NCBI RefSeq assembly: GCF_028607085.1
Contig: NZ_CP117412.1
Location: forward strand, 62,001 to 126,000
Reading direction: 5' to 3'
Source of the DNA: Sphingomonas naphthae
GTDB taxonomy: Bacteria; Pseudomonadota; Alphaproteobacteria; Sphingomonadales; Sphingomonadaceae
DNA: 64,000 nucleotides
In this document: positions 9,230 to 19,678 of the stretch, in pieces
Position numbering within the stretch: position 1 is the first letter of the stretch
How the letters are laid out: the number at the start of each line of letters is the position of its first letter
Notes under the pieces: model-generated
What the model was told of the DNA's origin: nothing
Database searches by the model: none
The model's input: only the letters and a program-made list of their open reading frames with translations
Translations under genes and position numbers: made by a program

Positions 9230-10219
9230 ATGAGCCGCATCGTCCGTATCCACGAATATGGCGACGCCAGCGTCCTCAGGATTGAAGATGTGGCCGTCCC
9301 CGCGCCCGCGGCCGACGAAGTGCAGATCGCGGTGAAGGCGATAGGCATAAACCGCGCCGAGGTGATGTTCCGCAACCATGCCTACCTTCAGGAAGCCGAG
9401 TTCCCGAGCCGCCTTGGCTATGAGGCTGCCGGCACTGTCGTTACGGTCGGTGCGGACGTGACCGGGTTTGCGGAAGGCGAAGCCGTCAGCGTCATCCCCC
9501 CGCTCGATATCGCGCGCTGGGGCACTTATGGCGAGGTCGCCAACGTGCCCGCCCGCCTTGTCGTCAAGCATCCGGCGGCGCTGTCGTTCGAGGAAGCGGC
9601 GGCCGTGTGGATGCAGTATGTCACCGCCTGGGGTGCGCTGGTGGAGCAGGCAAAACTCGGCAAGGGCGATTTCGTCATCGTCACTGCTGCCTCCAGCAGC
9701 GTCGGCCTTGCTGCCTTCCAGATTGCGCGGATGGTCGGCGCGACGGTAATCGCGACGACGCGTACCGGCGCCAAGCGCCAGGCCCTGATCGATGCCGGTG
9801 CACATCATGTCGTCGCGACCGGGGAAGAGGATCTTGTAGCGAGGGTGATGGAGATAACCGATGGTCAGGGTGCGCGCGTGGTGCTCGATCCGGTCGGAGG
9901 CCCGTCGTTCGAGCCGCTGACCGAGAGCATGGCACGCGGCGGCATCCTGCTCGAATATGGCGCGCTCAGTGGCGAACCGACGCCGTTCCCGTTGTTCTCC
10001 GTGCTGGGCAAGAGCCTCACGCTCAAGGGGTATCTCTACAGCGAGATCGTCTCGGACGATGCCGCCCTCGATCGCGCCAAGGCGTTCATCGTGGCGGGTC
10101 TGGAATCGGGCGCGCTCAAGCCGCGGATCGCGCGCACTTTCCCGCTCGACGCCATCCAGGACGCTCACCGCTTCCTCGAATCGAACGACCAGATCGGCAA
10201 GGTCGTCGTTACGGTCTGA
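9230..10219 (+). CDS. Zinc-independent MDR: NADPH:quinone/enone reductase
   Basis: It is 329 residues, medium-chain dehydrogenase/reductase of the quinone oxidoreductase type. A GroES-like N-terminal domain (GINRAEVMFR, RLGYEAAG) is followed by the Rossmann segment VTAASSSVGLAAFQIA near 150. There the usual GGxGxxG is relaxed to ASSSVG, as in the CurA/YhdH-like groups. The Cys ligands of the structural zinc site are absent. It probably reduces quinones or alpha,beta-unsaturated carbonyls with NADPH and is divergent from TetR. The end at 10219 precedes a G9/C9 hairpin. Confidence 0.88.
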   Translation: MSRIVRIHEYGDASVLRIEDVAVPAPAADEVQIAVKAIGINRAEVMFRNHAYLQEAEFPSRLGYEAAGTVVTVGADVTGFAEGEAVSVIPPLDIARWGTYGEVANVPARLVVKHPAALSFEEAAAVWMQYVTAWGALVEQAKLGKGDFVIVTAASSSVGLAAFQIARMVGATVIATTRTGAKRQALIDAGAHHVVATGEEDLVARVMEITDGQGARVVLDPVGGPSFEPLTESMARGGILLEYGALSGEPTPFPLFSVLGKSLTLKGYLYSEIVSDDAALDRAKAFIVAGLESGALKPRIARTFPLDAIQDAHRFLESNDQIGKVVVTV

Positions 10220-10229
10220 CCGGCATACC

Positions 10230-10260
10230 GGGGGGGGGTGAGCGATCGCTCCCCCCCCCT
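10230..10260. terminator. G9/C9-flanked palindrome after the MDR gene
   Basis: A run of nine G (10230-10238) and a run of nine C (10251-10259) bracket the palindrome GAGCGATCGCTC, giving a very stable hairpin just after the MDR stop. It lacks a T tract, so terminator function is inferred from position. Homopolymer length should be treated with caution. Confidence 0.4.
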
Positions 10261-10379
10261 TCCCCGACGGAGGATCGGACCCTCGGCGCCCATGCCAAGG
10301 CTGCACGTGGCGCAGGCTTGAGAGCATGACCGGAACCTCGCCCGATCAGAAAAACGCCCGGCTCTGTGCAGGATTGAAA

Positions 10380-10405
10380 CTCCCCCCCTGTATAGTATGC
10401 TGGAG
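10380..10405. promoter_or_regulatory. FrmR-type operator upstream of frmR
   Basis: A C7 tract (10382-10388) is followed by TGTATAGTATGC. This matches the G/C-tract plus flanking TA-rich arrangement bound by FrmR and other CsoR/RcnR-family repressors. It ends about 20 bases before the frmR ATG, overlapping the likely promoter, which fits autorepression. Confidence 0.6.
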
Positions 10406-10425
10406 CGATTTCTCGGGAAAACGCT

Positions 10426-10716
10426 ATGCCACATTCATCAGAGGACAAGAAGCGAGCCATCACACGCTTGCGGCGTATCAAGGGTCAGGCGGACGCTCTG
10501 GAACGCGCGATCGAAGCGGGGGCCGATTGCGCTCCCCTGCTGCAGCAAATTGTCGCCATGCGTGGTGCGACAAATGGACTGATGGCAGAAGTGATGGAGA
10601 GTCACCTCAGGGAAACATTCGGTGCGGGCGCAGATCGGGCCGGCGGAGGCGCAGGTGGCGATCACGATGACGGCGTGGAGGGCGTAATGAAGATTCTGCG
10701 TACTTATCTTAAATGA
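10426..10716 (+). CDS. frmR: Formaldehyde-responsive repressor FrmR (CsoR/RcnR family)
   Basis: It is 96 residues, an all-helical CsoR-family repressor. The N-terminal HSSEDKKRAITRLRRIKGQ supplies conserved basic DNA-contacting residues. Cys near position 35 (GADCAPLLQQI) is the residue that crosslinks with formaldehyde in FrmR. A Gly/His/Asp-rich insertion (GGGAGGDHDD) before the last helix is unusual; E. coli FrmR lacks it. It is upstream of frmA and has a matching operator at 10380-10405. Confidence 0.9.
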   Translation: MPHSSEDKKRAITRLRRIKGQADALERAIEAGADCAPLLQQIVAMRGATNGLMAEVMESHLRETFGAGADRAGGGAGGDHDDGVEGVMKILRTYLK

Positions 10717-10813
10717 CAATTTCAGGCTCATTTCCTTGCCCGTGTTCTCCCGCACTTAGAAGCCAGCCCCTGCTGCCTTCTCTGGTTTGAGATCCTCGTT
10801 AGGACACCTCTTG

Positions 10814-10856
10814 CATACTGGCAGGGAGTATGATAAAGATACTCCCTGCCAGTATG
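10814..10856. promoter_or_regulatory. Perfect 18-bp inverted repeat between frmR and frmA (second FrmR operator)
   Basis: Arms 10814-10831 and 10839-10856 are perfectly complementary around a 7-base spacer. Each arm contains TACTGGCAGGGAGTA, the short-G-tract-with-TACT/AGTA-flanks form of a CsoR/RcnR site. The site is therefore two inverted operator copies. It starts 97 bases after frmR and ends 75 bases before frmA, so it likely controls a separate frmA promoter. As RNA it would also form a hairpin. Confidence 0.6.
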
Positions 10857-10880
10857 AGAATGTCGACGAATTTGCGCTGA

Positions 10881-12041
<1,161 letters not shown>

Positions 12042-12436
12042 CCCGCCGATCCGAAGCGGCGCGAGGCGCTCGGATCGACAACTCGGCCGTCATCATGGCC
12101 GGGCCCCCGGCCATGATGAAGCGCGCTCTGGCAAATGGGCAACGCGTCGCGATGCGGTAACAAGCGCCGAAGTACGGTCGTTACATGCCGATAGCGGCAC
12201 GGACCAGGGCCGCCCAGCCCAGGCGCTTACCAGCGGAGTGTGTGTGGCCTCGTCGCGCGACCCAACGGGAAAAATGGTTTTGTCGTAACCTTTGTCCAAT
12301 ACTGGAGAAATATTTCAAAGGTGCCGAACATCGGGCCAGACTGGCCGCTGGACGTATTGAGTCGGAAATGCATTCATCTGTTACCCGACTGTGATGAACC
12401 ACGGGCCGCACCGGCGTATAGGGCAGGAAGACTGAA
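12042..12436. other. Intergenic region frmA-uvrA with a hairpin
   Basis: No convincing gene is present in these 395 bases. At 12091-12118 a perfect 13-base inverted repeat (CATCATGGCCGGG and its complement, 2-base centre) could terminate frmA transcription, though no T run follows. The stretch from 12280 is AT-richer and should hold the uvrA promoter. Confidence 0.5.
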
Positions 12437-15097
12437 TTGAAGAGCAAGGATATTCACGCGACGACGCCGGCCCCCGATCATGGGCATACGGGGCCGCCCG
12501 CTTGCGTGCAGGTTCGCGGCGCGCGCCAGAACAATCTCAAAAATGTCGACGTCGACGTACCGCGCGACGCCTTCGTGGTGTTCACCGGCATATCGGGCTC
12601 GGGCAAGTCATCGCTCGCGTTCGGCACCCTTTATGCCGAAGCCCAGCGGCGTTATCTGGAATCGGTTTCGCCCTATGCCCGCCGCCTGATCGACCAGGCC
12701 GGCGTTCCGGAAGTCGACGCGATCGACGGATTGCCGCCTGCGGTCGCGTTGCAGCAGCAGCGCGGCTCGGCCAACGCGCGATCCTCGGTCGGCAGCGTGA
12801 CGACGCTCTCCAGCCTGGTGCGGATGCTCTATTCGCGCGTCGGCGAATATCCGCGCCATCAACCCATGCTCTATGCGGAGGATTTCTCCCCCAACACGGT
12901 CGCGGGGGCCTGCGCGACCTGCCACGGCATCGGCCGCGTATATGACGCGACCGAAGAGACGATGGTTCCTGACGACAGCCTCACCATTCGCGACCGGGCG
13001 ATCGCCGCCTGGCCGACCGCCTGGCATGGGCAGAACCTGCGCGATATCCTCGTTTCGCTCGGCTATGACGTCGATACGCCGTGGCGCGACCTGCCGAAAA
13101 AGGATCGCGACTGGATCCTCTTCACTGAAGAGGCGCCGACGGTGCCGGTCTATGCGGGCCTGACGCCCGAACAGACCCGGACGGCGCTCAAGCGCCGCAT
13201 GGAGCCAAGCTACCAGGGCACCTTCACCGGCGCGCGCCGCTATGTGCTGGAAACCTTCGCCAACACGAAAAGCGCGCTGATGAAGAAGCGCGTCTCGCAA
13301 TACATCATCGGCCGCGATTGCCCGACCTGCGACGGCAAGCGGCTGAAGCGCGAAGCCCTGTCCGTGAAGTTCGCGGGCCTCGACATCGCCGAGTTCGGCG
13401 ATCTGACGGTGATGAAACTCCGGGACTTGCTCACGCCCGTCGCGCATGGCGAATATGGGGGCGCCGCGGCGGTCCCGAAGGGCCATGTCCTCGGCAAGGC
13501 GGCCCGCGATGCGGCGGTCGAACGGCGGGTCGCGGCAGGAGGTTCGGCGCACAAGGCTGCGCCCGACGTGCGCCGCACGCCCAATCTTTCCGATGAAAAG
13601 CGGGTCGCCGCACAGCGTCTCGCCTGCGAATTGCTCGAACGGCTCGAGCCACTGATCGATCTTGGCCTTGGCTATATCTCGCTCGACCGCAGCACGCCGA
13701 CGCTCTCCTCCGGGGAGCTGCAACGCCTGCGCCTCGCCACCCAATTGTCGTCGCAGCTTTTCGGCGTGGTCTATGTGCTGGACGAGCCCTCGGCGGGGCT
13801 GCACCCGGCAGACGGCGAAGCCCTGCTGACCCTCCTTCAGCGGCTGAAGGCGGCGGGCAACTCGCTGTTCGTCGTCGAACATGATCTCGACGTGATCCGC
13901 CGCGCGGAATGGCTCGTCGATGTCGGGCCAGGAGCCGGGGAAAAGGGCGGTGAAGTCCTCTACAGCGGGCCGATAGAGGGGCTTGCCGACGTCGAGAATT
14001 CGATCACCCGCCGCTACCTGTTCGCAGAGCCGCTCCGCAGTGAGCGCACACCGCGCGATCCCAAGGCATGGCTACGCCTGGAAGGGATCAGGCGGAACAA
14101 TCTCCATGGTCTCGACGTGGAGTTTCCCATCGGCTGCTTCACCGCTGTCACCGGCGTTTCGGGATCGGGCAAATCCAGTCTTGTCAGTCAGGCGCTGCCC
14201 GAGCTCGTCACGGAACACCTCGGCGGCTCCCCCTTGGCCGAGGAGGAGGATATCGATCCGCTGCTCGATGTTGCGCAGAACGACACTGAAGGACGCATTG
14301 TCGCAGGCATGGAGCATGTTCGCAGGCTGGTGCGGGTCGATCAGAAACCGATCGGCCGCACGCCGCGCTCGAACCTATCCACCTACAGCGGCATGTTCGA
14401 CCATGTGCGACGGATCTTCGCTGATACGCCGCTCGCCCGTCGGCGGCACTACAGCCCGGGAAGGTTCTCGTTCAACGTCGCGCAAGGCCGCTGCCCAGTG
14501 TGCGAGGGCGAGGGATACGTCATGGTGGAGCTGCTGTTCCTGCCGAGCGTTTTTGCCCCGTGCTCGACCTGTCATGGCTCTCGCTACAACCCGCAAACGC
14601 TCGAAGTCGAATGGAACGGGCGCAATATCGCCCAGGTGCTCGAACTGACGGTCGACGATGCGTGCGATTTCTTCGCTGGCGAGGCATCTGTGATGCGCTC
14701 TCTCAACGTGTTGCGGGAGATCGGTCTTGGCTATCTGCGGCTCGGTCAGCCGGCGACCGAGCTGTCTGGCGGGGAGGCGCAGCGCATCAAGCTGGCGACC
14801 GAACTGCAACGCGCTCAACGCGGCAACACGATCTACATCCTCGACGAGCCAACTTCGGGGCTTCACCCCTCCGATGGCGACCGGCTGATGCAACACCTGC
14901 ACGGCCTCGCAGACGCCGGCAATACCGTCGTAGTCGTCGAACATGACATGCGCGCCATCACACAGGCGGACTGGATCATCGACCTGGGACCGGGGGCCGG
15001 CGAAGATGGAGGCCGTATCGTTGCCAGCGGCGTCCCTGGCGTCGTAGCGGAAGCGGAGGGCAGTCTCACCGCCCGCTATCTCAAGGCGGCGCTATAG
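12437..15097 (+). CDS. UvrA-family ABC ATPase, class II (UvrA2-like)
   Basis: It is 886 residues from a TTG at 12437 with AGGAAG nine bases upstream; no closer ATG fits. There are two ABC modules, Walker A at [11 protein letters not shown] and [11 protein letters not shown]. The signatures are [12 protein letters not shown] and [12 protein letters not shown], and Walker B is [11 protein letters not shown] and [11 protein letters not shown]. Zinc motifs CATCHG, CPTCDG, CPVCEG and CSTCHG are present. Between Walker A and the first zinc motif the UvrB-binding domain of UvrA1 is missing, which defines UvrA2. UvrA2 proteins act in damage tolerance or drug resistance outside classic excision repair. 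It stands alone with no uvrB. Confidence 0.85.
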   Translation: MKSKDIHATTPAPDHGHTGPPACVQVRGARQNNLKNVDVDVPRDAFVVFTGISGSGKSSLAFGTLYAEAQRRYLESVSPYARRLIDQAGVPEVDAIDGLPPAVALQQQRGSANARSSVGSVTTLSSLVRMLYSRVGEYPRHQPMLYAEDFSPNTVAGACATCHGIGRVYDATEETMVPDDSLTIRDRAIAAWPTAWHGQNLRDILVSLGYDVDTPWRDLPKKDRDWILFTEEAPTVPVYAGLTPEQTRTALKRRMEPSYQGTFTGARRYVLETFANTKSALMKKRVSQYIIGRDCPTCDGKRLKREALSVKFAGLDIAEFGDLTVMKLRDLLTPVAHGEYGGAAAVPKGHVLGKAARDAAVERRVAAGGSAHKAAPDVRRTPNLSDEKRVAAQRLACELLERLEPLIDLGLGYISLDRSTPTLSSGELQRLRLATQLSSQLFGVVYVLDEPSAGLHPADGEALLTLLQRLKAAGNSLFVVEHDLDVIRRAEWLVDVGPGAGEKGGEVLYSGPIEGLADVENSITRRYLFAEPLRSERTPRDPKAWLRLEGIRRNNLHGLDVEFPIGCFTAVTGVSGSGKSSLVSQALPELVTEHLGGSPLAEEEDIDPLLDVAQNDTEGRIVAGMEHVRRLVRVDQKPIGRTPRSNLSTYSGMFDHVRRIFADTPLARRRHYSPGRFSFNVAQGRCPVCEGEGYVMVELLFLPSVFAPCSTCHGSRYNPQTLEVEWNGRNIAQVLELTVDDACDFFAGEASVMRSLNVLREIGLGYLRLGQPATELSGGEAQRIKLATELQRAQRGNTIYILDEPTSGLHPSDGDRLMQHLHGLADAGNTVVVVEHDMRAITQADWIIDLGPGAGEDGGRIVASGVPGVVAEAEGSLTARYLKAAL

Positions 15098-15354
15098 GTC
15101 GTAAATCTGGCCGAACGCACATTCGATCAGGTGCATCTCGACCAGACGTTGGAATGGGTCGAAGCTGGAAGCGGGAGCCGGCGATGTGTCACCGCGGTTG
15201 ACGCGGATTAGGGTTTGAGTGCCCGTCAGGTGCGCCGTGTTCGTGTGATACGCGGCGTGGCGGACGGCCAATCGCCGACCATCCGCCACGCTCGCTTTGT
15301 GCGGATCTTCCCCAGGGAGAGGGCCCTCACACGGTTTCGCCGAACCGCCTCGCC

Positions 15355-15924
15355 TTAATTCCCTCCTGCGGGCGCTGCACCGACACCTTCTGCGATTTCC
15401 TCAACGAGTTTGGCACAGAAGGCGGGCAGATCATTGGGATCGCGGCTGGTAACAAGGCCGTTGTCGACCACGACTTCCTCATTGGTCCATGCACCGCCGG
15501 CGTTCTCGATATCGACCTTCAGCGTCGGGTAGGACGTCAAGGTGCGACCCTCAAGCACTCCCGCCTCGATCAATGTCCATGGTGCGTGGCATATCGCCGC
15601 AACAGGTTTTTTCTGATCGAAGAAAGCCCGGATGAAACCAATTGCCTCGACGCTGCCGCGCAGCTTGTCGGCACCGACAGTCCCTCCGGGCACAACAAGT
15701 CCGTCGAAATCGTCGGCTTTGACCTCGGAAAACGTCTTGTCGATAGTATAGCTGCCGCCCTCGTCAAGATCGCTATTGACTGTGCGAGCCTTGCCCGGTT
15801 CAAAACTGACCACGGTCACTTTGCCACCAGCGTCCTCGACAGCTTGCTTGGGCTTCGAGAATTCTGGTTCTTCCGTCCCGCGGGGTGCGATCAGAATGGC
15901 AACCGATTTGCCTTCCAAAGTCAT
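15355..15924 (-). CDS. DJ-1/PfpI-family glutamine amidotransferase-like protein
   Basis: It is 189 residues, the PfpI/YhbO/YajL type. The nucleophile elbow AICHAPW holds the reactive Cys near 113, and an acidic partner lies in the GTEEPEF segment near residue 18. Family members act as glyoxalase III-like or deglycase stress proteins; which reaction applies here cannot be read from sequence. The start lies 32 bases after the fdhA stop on the same strand, so the two are likely co-transcribed, linking it to aldehyde stress. The 257 bases between it and uvrA hold nothing I recognise. Confidence 0.88.
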   Translation of the reverse strand: MTLEGKSVAILIAPRGTEEPEFSKPKQAVEDAGGKVTVVSFEPGKARTVNSDLDEGGSYTIDKTFSEVKADDFDGLVVPGGTVGADKLRGSVEAIGFIRAFFDQKKPVAAICHAPWTLIEAGVLEGRTLTSYPTLKVDIENAGGAWTNEEVVVDNGLVTSRDPNDLPAFCAKLVEEIAEGVGAAPAGGN

Positions 15925-15955
15925 AATTTATTTCCTATTCCGTCGAAGGCTAAGG

Positions 15956-17095
15956 TCAGGTGCCCGGCTTGAGCACGACCTTCGTCCAGCCAGCATCGCG
16001 CCCGTCGAAATGCTTGTAGGCGTCTGGTGCCTGATCAAGCGGCAGTCGGTGCGAGATGATTTGGGCAGGATTGGCCCGGCCTTGCTCGATAAGCTTCATC
16101 AGTCGCCGGTTGTAGTGCTTTACATTGCACTGGCCGGTGCCGATCTTCTGGCCCTTGAACCAGAAGTTGCCGAAGTCGAACGCCATCTTTCCTTCCTTCT
16201 GGAGATCGTCGGGCGCGTTCGGGTCTTCCGGAATGAACACGCCGACGACGCCGATTCCGCCGGTGGCCTTCGTGCTTTTGACGAGGCAGTTCATCGTGTA
16301 ATTGCTGCGCTCCTTGCCGTGGCGATCGCAACACTGATACCCGACCGCCTCGACCCCCCGGTCGGTCCCGAGGCCGCCGGTCGCGTCAAGAATCTGCCGG
16401 GCGGGATCGCCCTTGCGCATGTCGATCGGAATAGCGCCCATCGCCTCGGCCAGTTTCAGGCGGTCATCGTGAGAATCGACCACAAAGATCTGAGAGGCAC
16501 CGCGAATTTCGGCTGAGTGCGCGGCCATCAAACCGACCGGACCGGCGCCGTAGATCGCGATGCTTTCGCCAGGCAGAAAACCCGACAGTTCGACGCCATG
16601 CCAACCGGTGGGGAAGATGTCGGAGAGCATGACATAGTCATCCTCCTTCTCCTCAGCGTCCTCAGGCAGCTTCAGGCAATTGAAGTCCGCATAAGGAACA
16701 CGCATCAACTCGGCCTGACCACCTTGCCACGGACCCATCTCGGCAAAGCCATACGCTGCGCCGGCGGTTCCAGGGTTGGTCGTGAGGCAGAAACCCGTCA
16801 AACCGCGTTCGCAATTTTCGCAGAAACCGCAACCGACATTGAACGGCATGCACACGCGATCGCCCTTCTTGATACGATCTACGGCAGCGCCGACTTCGAT
16901 GACCTCGCCAAGGTTTTCGTGACCGAAGACCCTGCCCTTCTCGAAGCTGGTACGGCCCTCATACATGTGAAGGTCCGACCCGCAGATATTGGTCGTGGTC
17001 AGCCGGATGATAACATCGGTCTGCTTTTCGATCTTGGGATCATCGATGGTATTGACAGAAACATCTTTGGGCCCGTTATACACGACAGCTTTCAC
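15956..17095 (-). CDS. fdhA: Glutathione-independent formaldehyde dehydrogenase
   Basis: It is 379 residues, a zinc MDR of the Pseudomonas putida formaldehyde dismutase/dehydrogenase group. Catalytic zinc region: NICGSDLHMYEG, GHENLGEV and later DIFPTGWHG. Structural zinc Cys: GCGFCENCERGLTGFC. NAD binding: YGAGPVGLMAA. The long insertion with YQCCDRHGKERSNYT is typical of this group, which holds NAD tightly. It oxidises formaldehyde without glutathione. Together with frmA about 4 kb away it gives the organism two independent formaldehyde routes. Confidence 0.93.
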   Translation of the reverse strand: MKAVVYNGPKDVSVNTIDDPKIEKQTDVIIRLTTTNICGSDLHMYEGRTSFEKGRVFGHENLGEVIEVGAAVDRIKKGDRVCMPFNVGCGFCENCERGLTGFCLTTNPGTAGAAYGFAEMGPWQGGQAELMRVPYADFNCLKLPEDAEEKEDDYVMLSDIFPTGWHGVELSGFLPGESIAIYGAGPVGLMAAHSAEIRGASQIFVVDSHDDRLKLAEAMGAIPIDMRKGDPARQILDATGGLGTDRGVEAVGYQCCDRHGKERSNYTMNCLVKSTKATGGIGVVGVFIPEDPNAPDDLQKEGKMAFDFGNFWFKGQKIGTGQCNVKHYNRRLMKLIEQGRANPAQIISHRLPLDQAPDAYKHFDGRDAGWTKVVLKPGT

Positions 17096-17430
17096 GGATT
17101 TTTCCTTTCGCAGATCTTCTCAACGCGTCATCAAATCGAGAGCTTGCTGATGATCCCGGTCCGTCGCAGCGACGGAGGACATCGCGCCCCTCCAAGTGAG
17201 CTCAGTTTCCTGAACCTTCTGCCATCTGAGATGGTTCCTACCCGCAGGGCCGTCCCAGGATCGATTTACGGCGGTTTTCTGAATGACTGGGCCAGAACGG
17301 GCGAATAGCGCTCTAAACGGAGGCGGCCCGCGTCGCGCGAGAGGCGCGCCCGGCGCCCGAGCCCGCCGCTGTCGACTGGACCGCCGTCGACTGAGCCGGC
17401 GCCGCCGCGCCCGGCACCGTGCTCCAGGGC
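17096..17430. other. GC-rich intergenic region upstream of fdhA
   Basis: These 335 bases hold no supportable gene. The first part should contain the fdhA promoter (minus strand). The stretch 17310-17425 is extremely GC-rich, with GGCGCGCCCGGCGCCC-type self-complementary sequence just after the GlcG-like stop, and may act as terminator. Confidence 0.4.
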
Positions 17431-17850
17431 TCAGCCGCGCGCGAACGCCTGCGCCGCCGCCTCGGCCACGTCCTGGTCTTGCTTGCCAGTGCCGCCCGAC
17501 ACGCCCACCGCGCCGATCACCGTCTCGCCCTCCTTGATGGGCACGCCCCCGGCGAAGATCATCACCTTGCCGTCGTTGGAGGCATGGATGCCGTAGAAGT
17601 CGGCGCCCGGCTGGGCGAGCTTCGACAGCGCCTTGGTCTCGACGTCGAACGCGCGCGCCGTCCACGCCTTGCTTATGGCGATGTCGACGCTGCCGCGCCA
17701 CGCATCGTCCATCCGCGCGAACGCCAGGAGGCAGCCGCCCGCGTCCACCACCGCGATGTTCGACGGGCTGCCGATCCGCTCGGCCTCCGCGATCCCCGCA
17801 TCGATGATCGTCCGCGCGTCGTTCAGGTCTAGCGTCTGGGTGGTGCGCAT
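17431..17850 (-). CDS. GlcG/HbpS (DUF336) heme-binding-like protein
   Basis: It is 139 residues. The DUF336 pattern is clear: NIAVVDAGGCLLAFARMD, SVDIAISKAWTA and the C-terminal IGAVGVSGGTGKQDQDVA. The family includes GlcG and the heme-binding HbpS, plus reductive or cobalamin-related relatives; it forms octamers. No signal peptide is visible, so it is probably cytoplasmic. It is the last gene of a minus-strand run of small oxidoreductase-associated genes starting at 20473. Confidence 0.85.
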   Translation of the reverse strand: MRTTQTLDLNDARTIIDAGIAEAERIGSPSNIAVVDAGGCLLAFARMDDAWRGSVDIAISKAWTARAFDVETKALSKLAQPGADFYGIHASNDGKVMIFAGGVPIKEGETVIGAVGVSGGTGKQDQDVAEAAAQAFARG

Positions 17851-17959
17851 GGAGTATCTCCTTGGCCAGTTCGTGGAAAACCGCTCAACGCACGCCGCCG
17901 CGCCGCCCCCCCCCCAACCCGGGCGATGAGAGCGACGCGCTGGGGTGCCGACCGCTCCG

Positions 17960-18253
17960 CTATTTCGCGGCCAGCAGGGTCAACTTGTGAATCTGCGGCG
18001 GTTCAGAAAACAGTTCTTCCGCCTTGTCCATCAGTGCGGCGGCAACCTTGCCGTCAAGATGGGCCTGGCGATCCTCCTCTGTGTCGAACGTATCGAAGAT
18101 CGCGTACGCACCGGGACCTTCCTCGATCGCATACCAGGTCAGAGTGCCCGGCTCAGCTTGAACGAGCGGCAATGCCGAGGTCAGGAAATCGGCGACATCG
18201 CGCTCTTTTCCGGGCTTGGCCTTCAGTGGAACATACAGGGCAAGTTTGGGCAT
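17960..18253 (-). CDS. ABM-domain monooxygenase-like protein
   Basis: It is 97 residues, a dimeric alpha+beta barrel antibiotic-biosynthesis-monooxygenase domain. Visible family features are YVPLKAKPGKERDVADFL at the start, EPGTLTWYAIEEG in the middle and FDTFDTEEDRQAHL with the conserved H-L before the last helix. YgiN-like relatives act on quinols. Its neighbours include a second ABM protein and quinone- and aldehyde-linked enzymes, so quinone or electrophile handling is likely, but the substrate is unknown. Confidence 0.85.
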   Translation of the reverse strand: MPKLALYVPLKAKPGKERDVADFLTSALPLVQAEPGTLTWYAIEEGPGAYAIFDTFDTEEDRQAHLDGKVAAALMDKAEELFSEPPQIHKLTLLAAK

Positions 18254-18364
18254 AAATCACTCCTCAAGTGAAACGGACAGATATTATTCGGCAAAGTAAC
18301 GGACGAGCGGGCCGGTACGTTCCCGATGAGGCGGAGCGCATGCGGCCCCGCCTCCTCGTCGAAA

Positions 18365-19105
18365 TCAGAACTGCTGTGCGGTCGGCCGGATGACGATCGC
18401 GTTGACGTCGACGTCATCAGGTTGTTCGACAGCGAACGCGATAGCACGCGCCACCGATGCCGCCGGGATGGCCTGCTTGTAGAAGTCCAGCACCGTCTCG
18501 GCAGCCGTACCCGAGGTCGTGAACTTCAGGTCGCTCTCGACGGCTCCGGGCTCGATCGACGTGACGCGGACCTTCTCGCCCACCTCGTGGCGAAGACCTT
18601 CGCTGATCGCGCTGACGGCGAACTTGGTGCCGGAATAGACCGTGCCGCCCGGGGCGAAGACCTTGATGCCGGCGACCGAACTCAGGTTGATGATGTGGCC
18701 GCTGCCCTGCTCGAGGAAGCCGGGAAGGGCCGCCGCGATGCCGTACAGCGTACCCTTCAGATTGACGTCGATCATCTGGTCCCACTCGTCGGTGTTGACC
18801 TCGGCCATCGGACGGATCGGCATCAGCCCGGCGTTGTTGATCAGCACGTCGAGGCGGCCGAAGTCGGCGATGATCGCGGCGACAACGGACTGGACCGCCG
18901 ACTTGTCGGTGACGTCGAGCGCATAGGCGCGTGCCGTTCCGCCGTTCTCGGCGATCTGCGCGACGACCTCGTCGAGCTTGTCCTTGCGCCGTGCGGCAAT
19001 GGCGACCTTCGCACCGCGTTCGGCGAGAAGACGCGCGGTCTCTGCGCCGATGCCGGTGCTCCCGCCGGTGATGAGAACAACCTTGCCTTCGATACCTTTG
19101 GTCAT
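18365..19105 (-). CDS. Short-chain dehydrogenase/reductase
   Basis: It is 246 residues, a classical SDR. Cofactor motif GGSTGIG near 14-20, the NNAG motif near 88 and the catalytic Ser-Tyr-Lys set (LSSVAG, then YSGTKFA) are all present. The Arg after the first strand (AARRKDK) suggests NADP(H). The YdfG/serine dehydrogenase-like group is closest by pattern. It is part of the minus-strand run under the divergent LysR gene. Confidence 0.92.
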   Translation of the reverse strand: MTKGIEGKVVLITGGSTGIGAETARLLAERGAKVAIAARRKDKLDEVVAQIAENGGTARAYALDVTDKSAVQSVVAAIIADFGRLDVLINNAGLMPIRPMAEVNTDEWDQMIDVNLKGTLYGIAAALPGFLEQGSGHIINLSSVAGIKVFAPGGTVYSGTKFAVSAISEGLRHEVGEKVRVTSIEPGAVESDLKFTTSGTAAETVLDFYKQAIPAASVARAIAFAVEQPDDVDVNAIVIRPTAQQF

Positions 19106-19123
19106 GACTGTGTTTCCTTCACT

Positions 19124-19300
19124 TCAGATGTTGATTTTTCGCTGGGTCGCGGCCCCGCGCCAGCGGTAGCCGCGTGGATGAACGAGGCCCATAAGGCCCG
19201 CGCGAAGCGCAGGTGCCGACAGGCCGATCATCCGCAGCTCCTCTATGTGGAACGGTTGTGCCAGCAGCGCCGACCCCACCCATTCTTTAAGCTTGCCCAT
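19124..19300 (-). CDS. Small hypothetical protein
   Basis: It is 58 residues starting with MGKLKEWVG. It is supported mainly by context: it starts ten bases after the upstream ABM gene stop and has AGGGG eight bases before its ATG. Basic residues are concentrated at the C-terminus (RGYRWRGAATQRK). I recognise no family, and it could be a decayed remnant. Confidence 0.35.
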   Translation of the reverse strand: MGKLKEWVGSALLAQPFHIEELRMIGLSAPALRAGLMGLVHPRGYRWRGAATQRKINI

Positions 19301-19310
19301 GGCAGCACCC

Positions 19311-19607
19311 CTAGGTCGCGGAGACGGGGTTGAGGACGAACGCGCCGCGCTCGGCCAGATCGCCGATCTGAGAGAGGTAGTTTCGGAAGTGGGGCGTCGC
19401 GCGGTGGGCGGTAACCGCATCCGCGTCCACGTACAGCTCGTCGAGGACGAAGCGGTTCGGATCGCTCTGGTCCTGCCAGAGATCGTAGCGCAAATTGCCC
19501 GGCTCGGCACGGCTCGGCTTTAGCATGGCGTCGAGCAGGGCGCGCAGGCGGTCGACGGTGTCCGCACGGGCGGTGAGGACGGCGACGATCTTCACGTTGG
19601 AGGTCAT
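19311..19607 (-). CDS. Putative quinol monooxygenase (ABM domain)
   Basis: It is 98 residues from the ATG at 19607, which has AGGAAC seven bases upstream; an in-frame start at 19682 would run into the intergenic region. The pattern is YgiN-like: VAVLTARADTVDRLRALL, SRAEPGNLRYDLWQD, FVLDELYVDADAVTAH and a C-terminal segment ending in AFVLNPVSAT. YgiN oxidises menadiol to menadione. It is downstream of the Hsp31-like gene on the same strand. Confidence 0.85.
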   Translation of the reverse strand: MTSNVKIVAVLTARADTVDRLRALLDAMLKPSRAEPGNLRYDLWQDQSDPNRFVLDELYVDADAVTAHRATPHFRNYLSQIGDLAERGAFVLNPVSAT

Positions 19608-19678
19608 GGTACCGTTCCTCATAATGGTTACATGCGAAGCGGGGCGCATCCTGAGCGCCCCGCCCGTCATCCTGGTAC

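Noticed and set aside
17310-17425. GC-rich repeats after the GlcG-like gene as a coding region
   Set aside because: Reverse-strand ORFs here are Arg/Gly/Ala low-complexity only; no gene is supported.
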